Assembly (NCBI GenBank): GCA_014799765.1
Contig: JAAVHK010000145.1
Coordinates: forward strand, 1-14,042
Direction: 5' to 3'
DNA length: 14,042 bases
Source of the DNA: Ruminococcus sp.
GTDB taxonomy: Bacteria > Bacillota > Clostridia > Oscillospirales > Ruminococcaceae
Shown: in pieces, positions 1 to 7,181 of the stretch
Position numbering within the stretch: the stretch's first letter is position 1
How the letters are laid out: the number at the start of each line of letters is the position of its first letter
Program-made: the position numbers and the translations under genes
The notes under the pieces: model-generated
Told to the model about the DNA's origin: nothing
Database searches by the model: none
The model's input: the letters and a program-made list of their open reading frames with translations, nothing else

Positions 1-1
1 A

Positions 2-556
2 CAAGGTACAATGCTTATGATAGTGATGCTACCTATGTGGATGAACTTTCTGTTACGTACTTATGCCTGGATGACCATTTTAGGAAACAACGGTATAATA
101 AATCATTTACTTAATTTAATTGGTCTCGATTCCGTGAAATTAATAAATACTTCCGGTGCGGTAGTACTGGGTATGGTATATAACTATCTGCCGTTCATGA
201 TACTGCCGTTATACTCTGTAATGGAAAAAATAGACAAGTCACTGTTTGAAGCATCTGCTGATTTAGGTTGTAACTCGATATCAACGCTTATCCGTGTAGT
301 AATACCATTAAGTGCCCCTGGGATTACTTCCGGTATTACTATGGTATTTGTACCGGCTATTTCCACGTTCATTATTTCCCGAATGCTCGGCGGTGGCTCT
401 AATCTGCTTATAGGCGACCTGATAGAAATGCAGTTCCTCGGAAATGCCTACAATCCACATTTAGGAGCATCTATTTCACTTGTACTTATGGTTATCATAC
501 TTGTTATCATGACAGTAATGAACCAGTTTGACCCCGACGAACAGGTACTTATGTAA
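2..556 (+). CDS. potB: Spermidine/putrescine ABC transporter permease PotB, 5'-truncated by window edge
   Basis: This is the C-terminal about 184 residues of an ABC importer inner-membrane permease; the reading frame is open to the window edge, so the true start lies upstream. The start resembles E. coli PotB (a segment LLRTYAWMTILGNNGIIN). The cytoplasmic EAA loop that docks on the ATPase is clear: EASADLG from about residue 83 of the fragment, followed by a conserved Pro-Gly. Several hydrophobic helices follow. It should pair with PotC to form the membrane channel through which polyamine enters. The stop codon TAA (554-556) is part of the purine-rich ribosome binding site of potC, so the two are translationally linked. 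The PotA ATPase gene is not in the window and presumably lies upstream. Assignment to polyamines rather than another PotB-type substrate rests on the neighbouring potC and potD. Confidence 0.93.
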   Translation, partial: QGTMLMIVMLPMWMNFLLRTYAWMTILGNNGIINHLLNLIGLDSVKLINTSGAVVLGMVYNYLPFMILPLYSVMEKIDKSLFEASADLGCNSISTLIRVVIPLSAPGITSGITMVFVPAISTFIISRMLGGGSNLLIGDLIEMQFLGNAYNPHLGASISLVLMVIILVIMTVMNQFDPDEQVLM

Positions 557-562
557 AGGAGG
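555..562 (+). promoter_or_regulatory. Ribosome binding site deciding a TTG start for potC
   Basis: The sequence AAAGGAGG lies 7 bases before TTG at 570. It selects that TTG over the upstream in-frame ATG at 528, which lies inside potB and has no comparable Shine-Dalgarno sequence. Confidence 0.85.
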
Positions 563-569
563 TCTTATA

Positions 570-1376
570 TTGAAAAAATTAGGTAAAATATATCTTATAC
601 TTGTACTACTGTTTCTGTATGTCCCGATATTCGTACTTATAGTGTTTTCTTTCAACGAAACAAAAAGCAGAAGCGTTTTCAGCGGATTTACTCTTGACTG
701 GTACAGAAGACTTTTTCATAACAGAATTATTATATCCTCACTGGTGAATACAATTATTATAGCAGTCGTGGCGAGTATAGTTTCTACAGTCCTCGGCACT
801 CTTGCCTCTATAGGTATTCACCACATGAAAAAAGTTCCTAAAGCAATAGTAATGAATATCACCAATATGCCTATTATCAATCCGGAAATAGTTACCGGTG
901 TATCGCTTATGCTTTTATTCGTATTCTTTTCGGCAAGAATGAATCTTGAGTTTGGATTTGTCACGCTGGTTATCGCACATATAACTTTCGACGTACCTTA
1001 TGTTATTCTGAACGTAATGCCGAAGTTCAATCAGATGAATCCGCATATCTTCGAGGCAGCACAGGATTTAGGTTGCAGTCCGGTAAGTGCTTTCCGGAAA
1101 GTAGTACTGCCGGAAATCATGCCTGGTGTTATAAGTGGTTTCCTGATGTCTTTCACGTACTCCCTTGACGATTTTGTAGTAAGCTACTTTACAAGCGGTT
1201 CTACTTCGCAGACACTCCCTATAACTATCTACTCAATGACACGGCGTAAAGTATCACCGGAAATAAACGCACTTTCAACGCTTATATTCATTGCGGTTGT
1301 AATAATCCTGATAGTCAAGAACATCATTGAAACAAAATCCGCAAAGAAAAACGGTACGTACAGGGAGGGCATATGA
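570..1376 (+). CDS. potC: Spermidine/putrescine ABC transporter permease PotC
   Basis: Second membrane permease of the polyamine importer, 268 residues when started at TTG 570, about the family's usual length. The N-terminus then reads as a short positively charged stretch (KKLGK) followed by a membrane helix and the motif FSFNETKS, typical of PotC-type permeases. The ATPase-docking EAA loop is visible as EAAQDLG at about residues 162-168, followed by VVLPEIMPG. About six membrane helices are expected. An in-frame ATG at 528 would add 14 residues but lies within potB and lacks a ribosome binding site. The 3' end overlaps potD by four bases (ATGA), indicating translational coupling. Function is inferred from family similarity; the exact polyamine cannot be read from the permease. 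Confidence 0.94.
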   Translation: MKKLGKIYLILVLLFLYVPIFVLIVFSFNETKSRSVFSGFTLDWYRRLFHNRIIISSLVNTIIIAVVASIVSTVLGTLASIGIHHMKKVPKAIVMNITNMPIINPEIVTGVSLMLLFVFFSARMNLEFGFVTLVIAHITFDVPYVILNVMPKFNQMNPHIFEAAQDLGCSPVSAFRKVVLPEIMPGVISGFLMSFTYSLDDFVVSYFTSGSTSQTLPITIYSMTRRKVSPEINALSTLIFIAVVIILIVKNIIETKSAKKNGTYREGI

Positions 1377-2638
1377 AAAAATTATCTCTGATTATTGCCG
1401 TATTAATGATAGCTTTTTCCATGATGTCATGTAGTTCCGGAACTGTCGAAAATACCGAGGAAGACGAAGAAATTTCCGTACAGACACTGACCGTCTCAGA
1501 CCCTGAATACTATACGAAATTCAAGGATAAAGGGATTTCCATAAACGTCTATAACTGGGGCGAATACATCTCCACCGGTGCGGACGAAGGCACGCTTGAT
1601 GTAAATTCCGAATTTGAAAAACTTACCGGAATAAAAGTAAACTATACCAATTACGCTACCAACGAAGAATTATACGCAAAACTTAAAGGTGGTGGGGCTT
1701 CATATGATGTAATTATCCCGTCTGATTACATGATAAGTAAAATGATTAACGAAAAACTTGTACAGCCTCTTGATATGGATAATATCCCTAATTTCCGGTA
1801 TATTATGGAAAATTTCAGGAATCAGGCGTATGACCCTACCAACGCTTACAGTGTGCCGTATACGTGGGGGACAGTCGGAATTATTTACGATACTACCATG
1901 ATTGACATTCCGGAAGAGGAAATCGACTGGGATTTACTCTGGAATGAGGATTACGCTGACCAGATACTTATGTTTGATAATCCCCGTGACGCTTTCGCCA
2001 TAGCTGAAATAATGTTAGGTTATTCACTTAATACGGAAAATCCCGAAGAACTCGAAAATGCTTCCCGAAAACTCACCCAACAGAAAAAAATAGTACAGGG
2101 TTATGTTATGGACGAAGTTTTCGACAAAATGGGGGCAGGTGACGCTTTAATAGCTCCGTACTATGCCGGAGATGCTCTCACCATACTCGCCGAAAATGAA
2201 GACCTTAATTTTGTAGTACCTAAAAGCAGTACGAATCTTTTCATAGATGCTATGTGTATTCCGACTTCTGCCCGACAAAAAGAAGCCGCTGAAATGTACA
2301 TAAATTTCATGTGCGAACCCGATATAGCTTTTGCGAATATTGATTATATATGTTACTCTACACCTCATCAGGTGGCTTTCGATATGCTTGACGAAGATGT
2401 ACGTGAAAGTCATATATCATATCCGGACAGTCAGTTTATTGCGGATAAAACAGAAGTTTTCGTAAACCTGTCCGAAGAAGCAAGTCTTAAAATGCAGAAT
2501 CTGTGGACGGAAATGAAATCCGCTGAAGACGAAACTACTAATAAATGGCTTGTACCTATATTCCTTATATTCTGTATACTGCTGATGATTTTTGTGTTGA
2601 TAAGGCGACATATAAAAGCTAAAAAAGATATTTTCTAA
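1373..2638 (+). CDS. potD: PotD-like polyamine-binding lipoprotein with a C-terminal membrane helix
   Basis: Extracellular solute-binding protein delivering polyamine to PotBC. The start ATG at 1373 overlaps the potC stop and has AGGGAGGG just upstream. A lipoprotein signal ends in MMSC, so Cys20 should be lipidated after cleavage. From memory of E. coli PotD, several ligand-contact positions have counterparts: W62 and Y65 in NWGEY, S117 and Y119, D202 and D206, D292 in IDAMCIP, and Y328. Two tryptophans that stack on the ligand there appear here as Tyr (263/264) and Phe (290), so specificity may differ. Unusual for the family is residues 392-410, a hydrophobic helix followed by RRHIKAKK: a predicted C-terminal membrane anchor in addition to the lipid. 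At 421 residues it is longer than E. coli PotD (about 348), partly because of this tail and an acidic N-terminal linker (about 21-50). Confidence 0.92.
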   Translation: MKKLSLIIAVLMIAFSMMSCSSGTVENTEEDEEISVQTLTVSDPEYYTKFKDKGISINVYNWGEYISTGADEGTLDVNSEFEKLTGIKVNYTNYATNEELYAKLKGGGASYDVIIPSDYMISKMINEKLVQPLDMDNIPNFRYIMENFRNQAYDPTNAYSVPYTWGTVGIIYDTTMIDIPEEEIDWDLLWNEDYADQILMFDNPRDAFAIAEIMLGYSLNTENPEELENASRKLTQQKKIVQGYVMDEVFDKMGAGDALIAPYYAGDALTILAENEDLNFVVPKSSTNLFIDAMCIPTSARQKEAAEMYINFMCEPDIAFANIDYICYSTPHQVAFDMLDEDVRESHISYPDSQFIADKTEVFVNLSEEASLKMQNLWTEMKSAEDETTNKWLVPIFLIFCILLMIFVLIRRHIKAKKDIF

Positions 2639-2652
2639 GGTGATGACTTAAT

Positions 2653-3609
2653 TTGTTTACTGAAAATTTAATGTTCAGTCTGAATGCGACTGTACCGGTG
2701 TTCATGATGATGATTTTCGGGTGGTTCGTAAGGAAAGTAAATCTTCTTGATGACCATACCACCGCAAAAATCAATAAATTTGTCTTTAACGCTCCGTTAC
2801 CTGCTCTGCTGTTTTCGGATTTGTCAACCGCTGATTTCCGTGCGGTATGGGACGGTAAATTTGTAACTTTCTGTATAACCGCTACCCTTATAAGCGTCTG
2901 TATCGCTGTGGGATATTCACTGCTACATAAAGATAAATATGAACGTGGTGAAATAATACAGTCAGCTTACAGAAGCAGTGCGGCAATTCTCGGAATAGCG
3001 TTTGTCAAGAACATTTACGGCGAAGCTACTATGGCTGGGCTTATGATAGTCGGCACTGTACCGATATATAACATTATAGCCGTAATAACTCTTTCGCTTA
3101 CGTCTCCGGACAAAAACAACTCAAAATCCGGAAAACAACTTTTCATGAATACCCTTAAAGGCATTGTAACGAATCCCATTATTCTCGGAATAGCTGTCGG
3201 CATAATATGGTCATTACTGAAAATTCCGCAACCGATTATTCTGTCAAAATCTGTTTCGTATCTCGCAAATATGGCTACACCTCTTTCACTTATAGCACTG
3301 GGAGCATCTTTCAGAATTGAAGACGCTAAGGGAAAATTACCAATAACTCTCGGCATATCGTTCATAAAACTGATTCTTTTCTGTGTGATATTTCTTCCCA
3401 TTGCCGTACACCTCGGTTTCAGGGACGAAAAATTAATAGCCATACTTGTTATGCTCGGCAGTGCTACTACAGGAAGCTGTTTTGTAATGTCAAAAAATTT
3501 CGGTCATAATGGTACTATAACCGCTTTTGCAGTAATGCTTACCACTCTTTGCAGTGCCTTTACTCTTACTACATGGCTTTTTATACTTAAAACTTTTAAT
3601 TATATATAA
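2653..3609 (+). CDS. AEC (auxin efflux carrier) family transporter
   Basis: Integral membrane carrier of 318 residues with about ten hydrophobic helices, the usual size for the AEC family. The N-terminus (FTENLMFSLNATVPVFMMM, then GWFVRKVNLLD and a FVFNAPLPALLF motif) and the C-terminal half (ITNPIILGI-like segment, then SYLANMATPLSLIALGASF) are characteristic of this family. Members move small organic anions such as malate or other carboxylates, and the substrate here is unknown. The start is TTG at 2653, preceded by AAGGTGA that overlaps the potD stop. The gap to potD is only 14 bases without a terminator, so it is likely the last gene of the pot operon. That location raises the possibility of a role in polyamine or amine-precursor exchange, which is inference only. 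Confidence 0.88.
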   Translation: MFTENLMFSLNATVPVFMMMIFGWFVRKVNLLDDHTTAKINKFVFNAPLPALLFSDLSTADFRAVWDGKFVTFCITATLISVCIAVGYSLLHKDKYERGEIIQSAYRSSAAILGIAFVKNIYGEATMAGLMIVGTVPIYNIIAVITLSLTSPDKNNSKSGKQLFMNTLKGIVTNPIILGIAVGIIWSLLKIPQPIILSKSVSYLANMATPLSLIALGASFRIEDAKGKLPITLGISFIKLILFCVIFLPIAVHLGFRDEKLIAILVMLGSATTGSCFVMSKNFGHNGTITAFAVMLTTLCSAFTLTTWLFILKTFNYI

Positions 3610-3634
3610 TTTCAGGATTTTTTTTACAAAACAC

Positions 3635-3663
3635 TTGAAAAATATTTCTGCATATGTTATAAT
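3635..3663 (+). promoter_or_regulatory. Promoter of secG (sigma-A type, extended -10)
   Basis: TTGAAA (3635-3640), a 17-base spacer, then TATAAT (3658-3663) preceded by TG at 3655-3656 (extended -10). It sits 38 bases before the secG start and gives secG its own transcription start independent of the pot operon. No hairpin terminator was seen between the AEC gene and this promoter. Confidence 0.85.
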
Positions 3664-3700
3664 GAACAATATATATAATATTTCAGGAGGTTTGAAAAAA

Positions 3701-3961
3701 ATGAGCGGATTGGAAATCGCAGGAGGTATTGTTATACTCCTTGTATGCCTTGTTACTATCGTTATATGTCTTTCACAGGAACAGAAAACACAGGACAGTA
3801 TGACAGCAGCCCTGACAGGTTCAAGTGCTGAATCTTTCTATGACAAGAATCAGGGCAGGTCTAAAGAAGCTATTCTTAACAAAGTTACAAGGACTTTGGC
3901 TATTATACTTTTCGTTGCTGTTCTTGCCGTGAATGTTATTCCGATATTCACCGACAAGTAA
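3701..3961 (+). CDS. secG: Preprotein translocase subunit SecG
   Basis: Small membrane subunit of the SecYEG protein-export channel, 86 residues, matching the family size. Two hydrophobic helices are visible (about residues 5-24 and 64-83). They are separated by a cytoplasmic loop with a Ser/Gly-rich stretch (LTGSSAESFYDKNQGRS) and a basic segment before helix two, the usual SecG layout. The start at ATG 3701 is chosen because AGGAGG (3685-3690) lies ten bases upstream and the protein then begins with MSGLEIAGG. An in-frame ATG at 3554 would run back through the AEC gene and the promoter and is not credible. The secG-rnr order is widely conserved in Firmicutes and supports both calls. Confidence 0.95.
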   Translation: MSGLEIAGGIVILLVCLVTIVICLSQEQKTQDSMTAALTGSSAESFYDKNQGRSKEAILNKVTRTLAIILFVAVLAVNVIPIFTDK

Positions 3962-3972
3962 TAATCTACAAC

Positions 3973-4010
3973 GCCCTGTGACAAAATAAGTCATGGGGCA
4001 GTATTTTTTT
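3973..4010 (+). terminator. Intrinsic terminator or attenuator between secG and rnr
   Basis: A 10-base-pair stem (GCCCTGTGAC at 3973-3982 with GTCATGGGGC at 3990-3999, including two G-U pairs) has a 7-base loop. It is followed by a run of seven T at 4004-4010. The T-run is immediately followed by AAGGAG, the ribosome binding site of rnr. No promoter is visible after it, so rnr expression probably relies on partial read-through. Confidence 0.85.
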
Positions 4011-4021
4011 AAGGAGATTAT

Positions 4022-6178
4022 ATGAAAAAGAAAAATAATTCGTCAAACAAAACAGATATTGAAACCTATAAGAAAAAAATAATTACTTTTCTGCAAACCT
4101 ACAACAAAAAAACTATGCCGATAAGCGAACTTGAAAATAAATGCCGTACCAAAAAACAGGGACGTGACAATTTTATTAACGCTTTTGACCAGTTACGCAC
4201 AGAGGGTGTTATAACAGTCAGAAAAGGTATGAAAACCGGATTATGTTCACGGCTGAATATATATCCGGCAGTAGTCACCAGACTGAGCAGGACTTTCGGT
4301 TTCGCAAAAACTGACGACGGTACAGAATATTTTATCCCTGGTAAATGTATGTTAGGTGCTATGCCGAATGACCGTGTACTTGTTTCGGATATTCCGTCAC
4401 GTTCCGGAGAACCCGAAGGCGAAATTATTGACATTATTCAGTTCAGTAATTCCGCACTGACCGGTAAAATAGAGTACGTCGACGGAAAACCCTATCTTGT
4501 ACCCGATACCGCTACAAAAAATCATATGATTATCGTAAGGGAAAACAGTGTCAAATTTCATGACGGCGAAAAAGTTCTTGCGGAAATAGTCTACAGAGGT
4601 CGCCGACACGCTGAACACAAAGTTAAAATAACGTCTGTTTTCGGCAGTTCTGAATATGCCTCTTCCTGTGCGAAGTCGATTCTTATTATGCATAACGCTC
4701 CGTTTGAGTTTCCCGAGGAAGTATTAGACGAAGCAAGAAAAATTTCCGAGGGTGGCGTTCAGGAATATTCTTTCAATAACAGGGAAAATCTATGTCATAT
4801 GAACATCTTCACCATTGACGGTGCAGAATCCAAAGACCTTGACGACGCTGTTTCAGTAGAAAAAACCGAAAACGGTTATATATTAGGCGTACACATTGCC
4901 GACGTTTCACATTATGTACGTGGCAACAGCAATCTCGACAAGGAGGCTATGAAACGTGGTACAAGTATCTACTATGCAGATAAAGTAGTACCTATGTTAC
5001 CGAAAGAACTTTCAAACGGTATATGCTCACTTAATCCCGACGAAAACAGACTTACACTTTCATGTTTCATAACTCTTGACACCAACGGCGATATTGTTTC
5101 ATATCGTTTCTGTAAAAGCGTTATAAGGTCACGGGTAAAGGGCGTATACTCGGAAATTAATGATATTCTTTCCGGTTCGGAATCACAGGAAATTACGGAA
5201 AAATATTCCGCCGTAAGAAATGAAATTTTACTCATGAACGAACTGGCGGATATTCTCATAGCTAAGAAAAAACGCCGTCACGCTCCGGAAATAGAAACTA
5301 CTGAAAGTAAACTGATTATCAATGATGACGGTATCTGTTGTGCGGTAATCCCTCGTGAACGTGGTAAGGCTGAAAGAATCATAGAGGAATTTATGTTGAC
5401 CGCTAATGAATGTTCCGCTAAACTCGCACGTGATAAAAAAGTACCGTTCGTCTACAGAGTACATGAAGCTCCGCCGGAAGCTAAAGTTGAGGCTTTACAT
5501 GAAATTCTGCCTAAATTCAACCTTGAATGTCCGCACTTTACGGAGTTCAAACCGTATCACGCTACTAAAATTCTCGAAAGTGCAAGAGGTACTGACAAAT
5601 TCGAGGCGGTCAATTTACTGGTACTCCGTTCCATGTCGAAAGCCAAATACTCTACCGAACCTGTAGGACACTTCGGACTTGTACTTGACGACTATGCACA
5701 TTTTACATCTCCTATAAGACGGTATCCTGATTTGGCTATACACCGCATTATAACCGATATTTTAGCCGGTTACAACAACGAATGGTTAAACAAACGTTAT
5801 GCCGGTTTTGCAAGCAATTCCGCTGAACGTTCTTCCGACGCCGAATTAAGAGCAGTCGCCATTGAACGTGAATGTGAAGACTGTTACAAGGCTGAATATA
5901 TGAAATCCCATATAGGCGAAACTTTTACGGCAAGGATTTCCAGTGTAACGGAGTTCGGATTTTATGTACAGTTACCCGATACTATAGAAGGACTTGTCCA
6001 CATACGCACGCTTCCGGAGGGCGAATATGATTATTCCGAACCGGTCTCACTTACTGAACGTTTCAGTAATACTTCCTATACACTCGGTCAGACGGTACGT
6101 GTTATATGTTCCGCTGTCAATGTAAGCGACGGTCTTATTGATTTCGTCCTCGACGACGAAGAACAGGAGTTATCATGA
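4022..6178 (+). CDS. rnr: Ribonuclease R (RNB-family 3'-5' exoribonuclease)
   Basis: Degrades structured RNA from the 3' end, acting in mRNA decay, rRNA quality control and trans-translation. The 718-residue protein has the full domain order: a winged-helix N-terminus (about 11-75), two cold-shock-like RNA-binding domains (about 80-225), the RNB catalytic domain, and an S1 domain from about residue 632. The metal-binding aspartates are present in DGAESKDLDDA: D266, D272, D274 and D275. The second RNB signature HFTSPIRRYPDL is at 560-571. The protein ends soon after S1 and lacks the long basic tail of E. coli RNase R, as is common in Firmicutes. The ATG at 4022 has AAGGAG five bases upstream. 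It follows secG across a terminator and overlaps the next lipoprotein gene by four bases. smpB, often next to rnr, is not found here. Confidence 0.97.
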   Translation: MKKKNNSSNKTDIETYKKKIITFLQTYNKKTMPISELENKCRTKKQGRDNFINAFDQLRTEGVITVRKGMKTGLCSRLNIYPAVVTRLSRTFGFAKTDDGTEYFIPGKCMLGAMPNDRVLVSDIPSRSGEPEGEIIDIIQFSNSALTGKIEYVDGKPYLVPDTATKNHMIIVRENSVKFHDGEKVLAEIVYRGRRHAEHKVKITSVFGSSEYASSCAKSILIMHNAPFEFPEEVLDEARKISEGGVQEYSFNNRENLCHMNIFTIDGAESKDLDDAVSVEKTENGYILGVHIADVSHYVRGNSNLDKEAMKRGTSIYYADKVVPMLPKELSNGICSLNPDENRLTLSCFITLDTNGDIVSYRFCKSVIRSRVKGVYSEINDILSGSESQEITEKYSAVRNEILLMNELADILIAKKKRRHAPEIETTESKLIINDDGICCAVIPRERGKAERIIEEFMLTANECSAKLARDKKVPFVYRVHEAPPEAKVEALHEILPKFNLECPHFTEFKPYHATKILESARGTDKFEAVNLLVLRSMSKAKYSTEPVGHFGLVLDDYAHFTSPIRRYPDLAIHRIITDILAGYNNEWLNKRYAGFASNSAERSSDAELRAVAIERECEDCYKAEYMKSHIGETFTARISSVTEFGFYVQLPDTIEGLVHIRTLPEGEYDYSEPVSLTERFSNTSYTLGQTVRVICSAVNVSDGLIDFVLDDEEQELS

Positions 6179-7065
6179 AAAAATTTATTATAATTATGCT
6201 TGCTATGTTTACTCTCGTAAGCTGTACGAAAAATGAAACTTCCACTATTTATGAAAATGACTTCTCCGGAATACAACGGAAAACCGCTCCGCCTGTAACT
6301 ACTGCGGAAACTTTCACAACATTCTTACAGACAAAATCAGAAATTTCCACAAACACAACTCAGAAAATTAATATACAAGATACAACTATTGCCGAAACTA
6401 ATGAAATTACTACAATAACTTCTCCGGAAATTCAGGAAACTAATACCGAAACTAATATTGAAACTGTTACAACCACTACCGAAACTCTTCCGGCAGAAAC
6501 TCAGCCTGACCCTCTTGGAGCGGGTGCTTTCGCCTATGATGAGGACGGTGCTGTACAGTTTAATGAGGAAACAACCTCCAATGATGACCAGACTTTAATT
6601 TCTGCCGGTCAGGCACTTTTTGAATCGGCGTGTCAGACTGAATGGAATTTCACTGTAGGTTGTCCGTATACTATCGACGGAAACAATGTCATAAAAAACG
6701 ATTATAACTGGGTTTACTATCAGATTACTGACCCAAAAATACACACTCTTAATGATGTGAAAAATGATTACTATAATGTTTTCAGTGACAGATACCCTCA
6801 TGAAGATTTGGATATGCTTTATACTGAAAGTAACGGAAATGTTTACACCATGAACGGTCAGAGGGAAATGAATGCTTATTACTCAATGTCGAGAATTACC
6901 GGCATACAATCACGTACCACCGACGAAATTTTCTTTACTGTAGAACATCAGTTTGAAGGTACTGACCAGAATCCTGATGCACCCTATTCTGAAAATGATA
7001 CTTTTTCCGTTGTAATCTCTCCCGACGGCAAGTGGAAAGCAGGAAAATTCCGTTTACCTTACTAA
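6175..7065 (+). CDS. Thr-rich lipoprotein of unknown function
   Basis: A 296-residue predicted surface lipoprotein: the signal peptide ends in LVSC, so Cys17 should be lipidated. It is followed by a low-complexity Thr/Glu-rich linker (about residues 35-112), which probably spans the cell wall. A compact C-terminal domain (about 139-296) is rich in Tyr, Asn and Asp. The pattern of that domain (short helix, then WVYYQITDPKIHTLNDVK and a YTESNGNVYTMNGQR segment) recalls IseA/YoaW-type inhibitors of cell-wall DL-endopeptidases, but this is impression only and needs a profile search. The start ATG overlaps the rnr stop (ATGA), with AGGAG upstream inside rnr, so translation should be coupled to RNase R. 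No terminator is visible after it; the next promoter begins within 40 bases. Confidence 0.85.
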   Translation: MKKFIIIMLAMFTLVSCTKNETSTIYENDFSGIQRKTAPPVTTAETFTTFLQTKSEISTNTTQKINIQDTTIAETNEITTITSPEIQETNTETNIETVTTTTETLPAETQPDPLGAGAFAYDEDGAVQFNEETTSNDDQTLISAGQALFESACQTEWNFTVGCPYTIDGNNVIKNDYNWVYYQITDPKIHTLNDVKNDYYNVFSDRYPHEDLDMLYTESNGNVYTMNGQREMNAYYSMSRITGIQSRTTDEIFFTVEHQFEGTDQNPDAPYSENDTFSVVISPDGKWKAGKFRLPY

Positions 7066-7067
7066 TG

Positions 7068-7104
7068 TTAAATTCTTGTTAAACTTCCTTAAATTCTATT
7101 GACT
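7068..7104 (+). promoter_or_regulatory. Candidate Pho box: TTAAAY direct repeats upstream of the Na+/phosphate symporter gene
   Basis: TTAAAT at 7068, TTAAAC at 7079, TTAAAT at 7089 and TTGACT at 7099 recur every 10-11 bases, on one face of the helix. The fourth copy is the -35 box. PhoP-type regulators in Firmicutes bind tandem TTAACA-like hexamers with this spacing, and the downstream gene encodes a phosphate transporter. Binding by PhoP is inferred. Confidence 0.6.
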
Positions 7105-7126
7105 ATTTCCGGATTTAAGTTATAAT
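7099..7126 (+). promoter_or_regulatory. Promoter of the Na+/phosphate symporter gene
   Basis: TTGACT (7099-7104), a 16-base spacer and TATAAT (7121-7126) lie 55 bases before the start codon. The leader of about 45 bases is AT-rich without a clear structured element, ending in AAGGAG before ATG 7182. Confidence 0.8.
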
Positions 7127-7181
7127 TAATTTAAAGACAAAAATAAAGGGATTTCTTAAAATAATTTCTAAGGAGAATTTT

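Noticed and set aside
3618..3625. T-run after the AEC gene as a terminator
   Set aside because: No stem-loop precedes it; it lies just upstream of the secG promoter.
6270..6510. Thr-rich repeats in the lipoprotein as a possible mobile or phase-variable repeat
   Set aside because: The codons are varied and there is no perfect tandem unit; it is an ordinary low-complexity wall-spanning linker.
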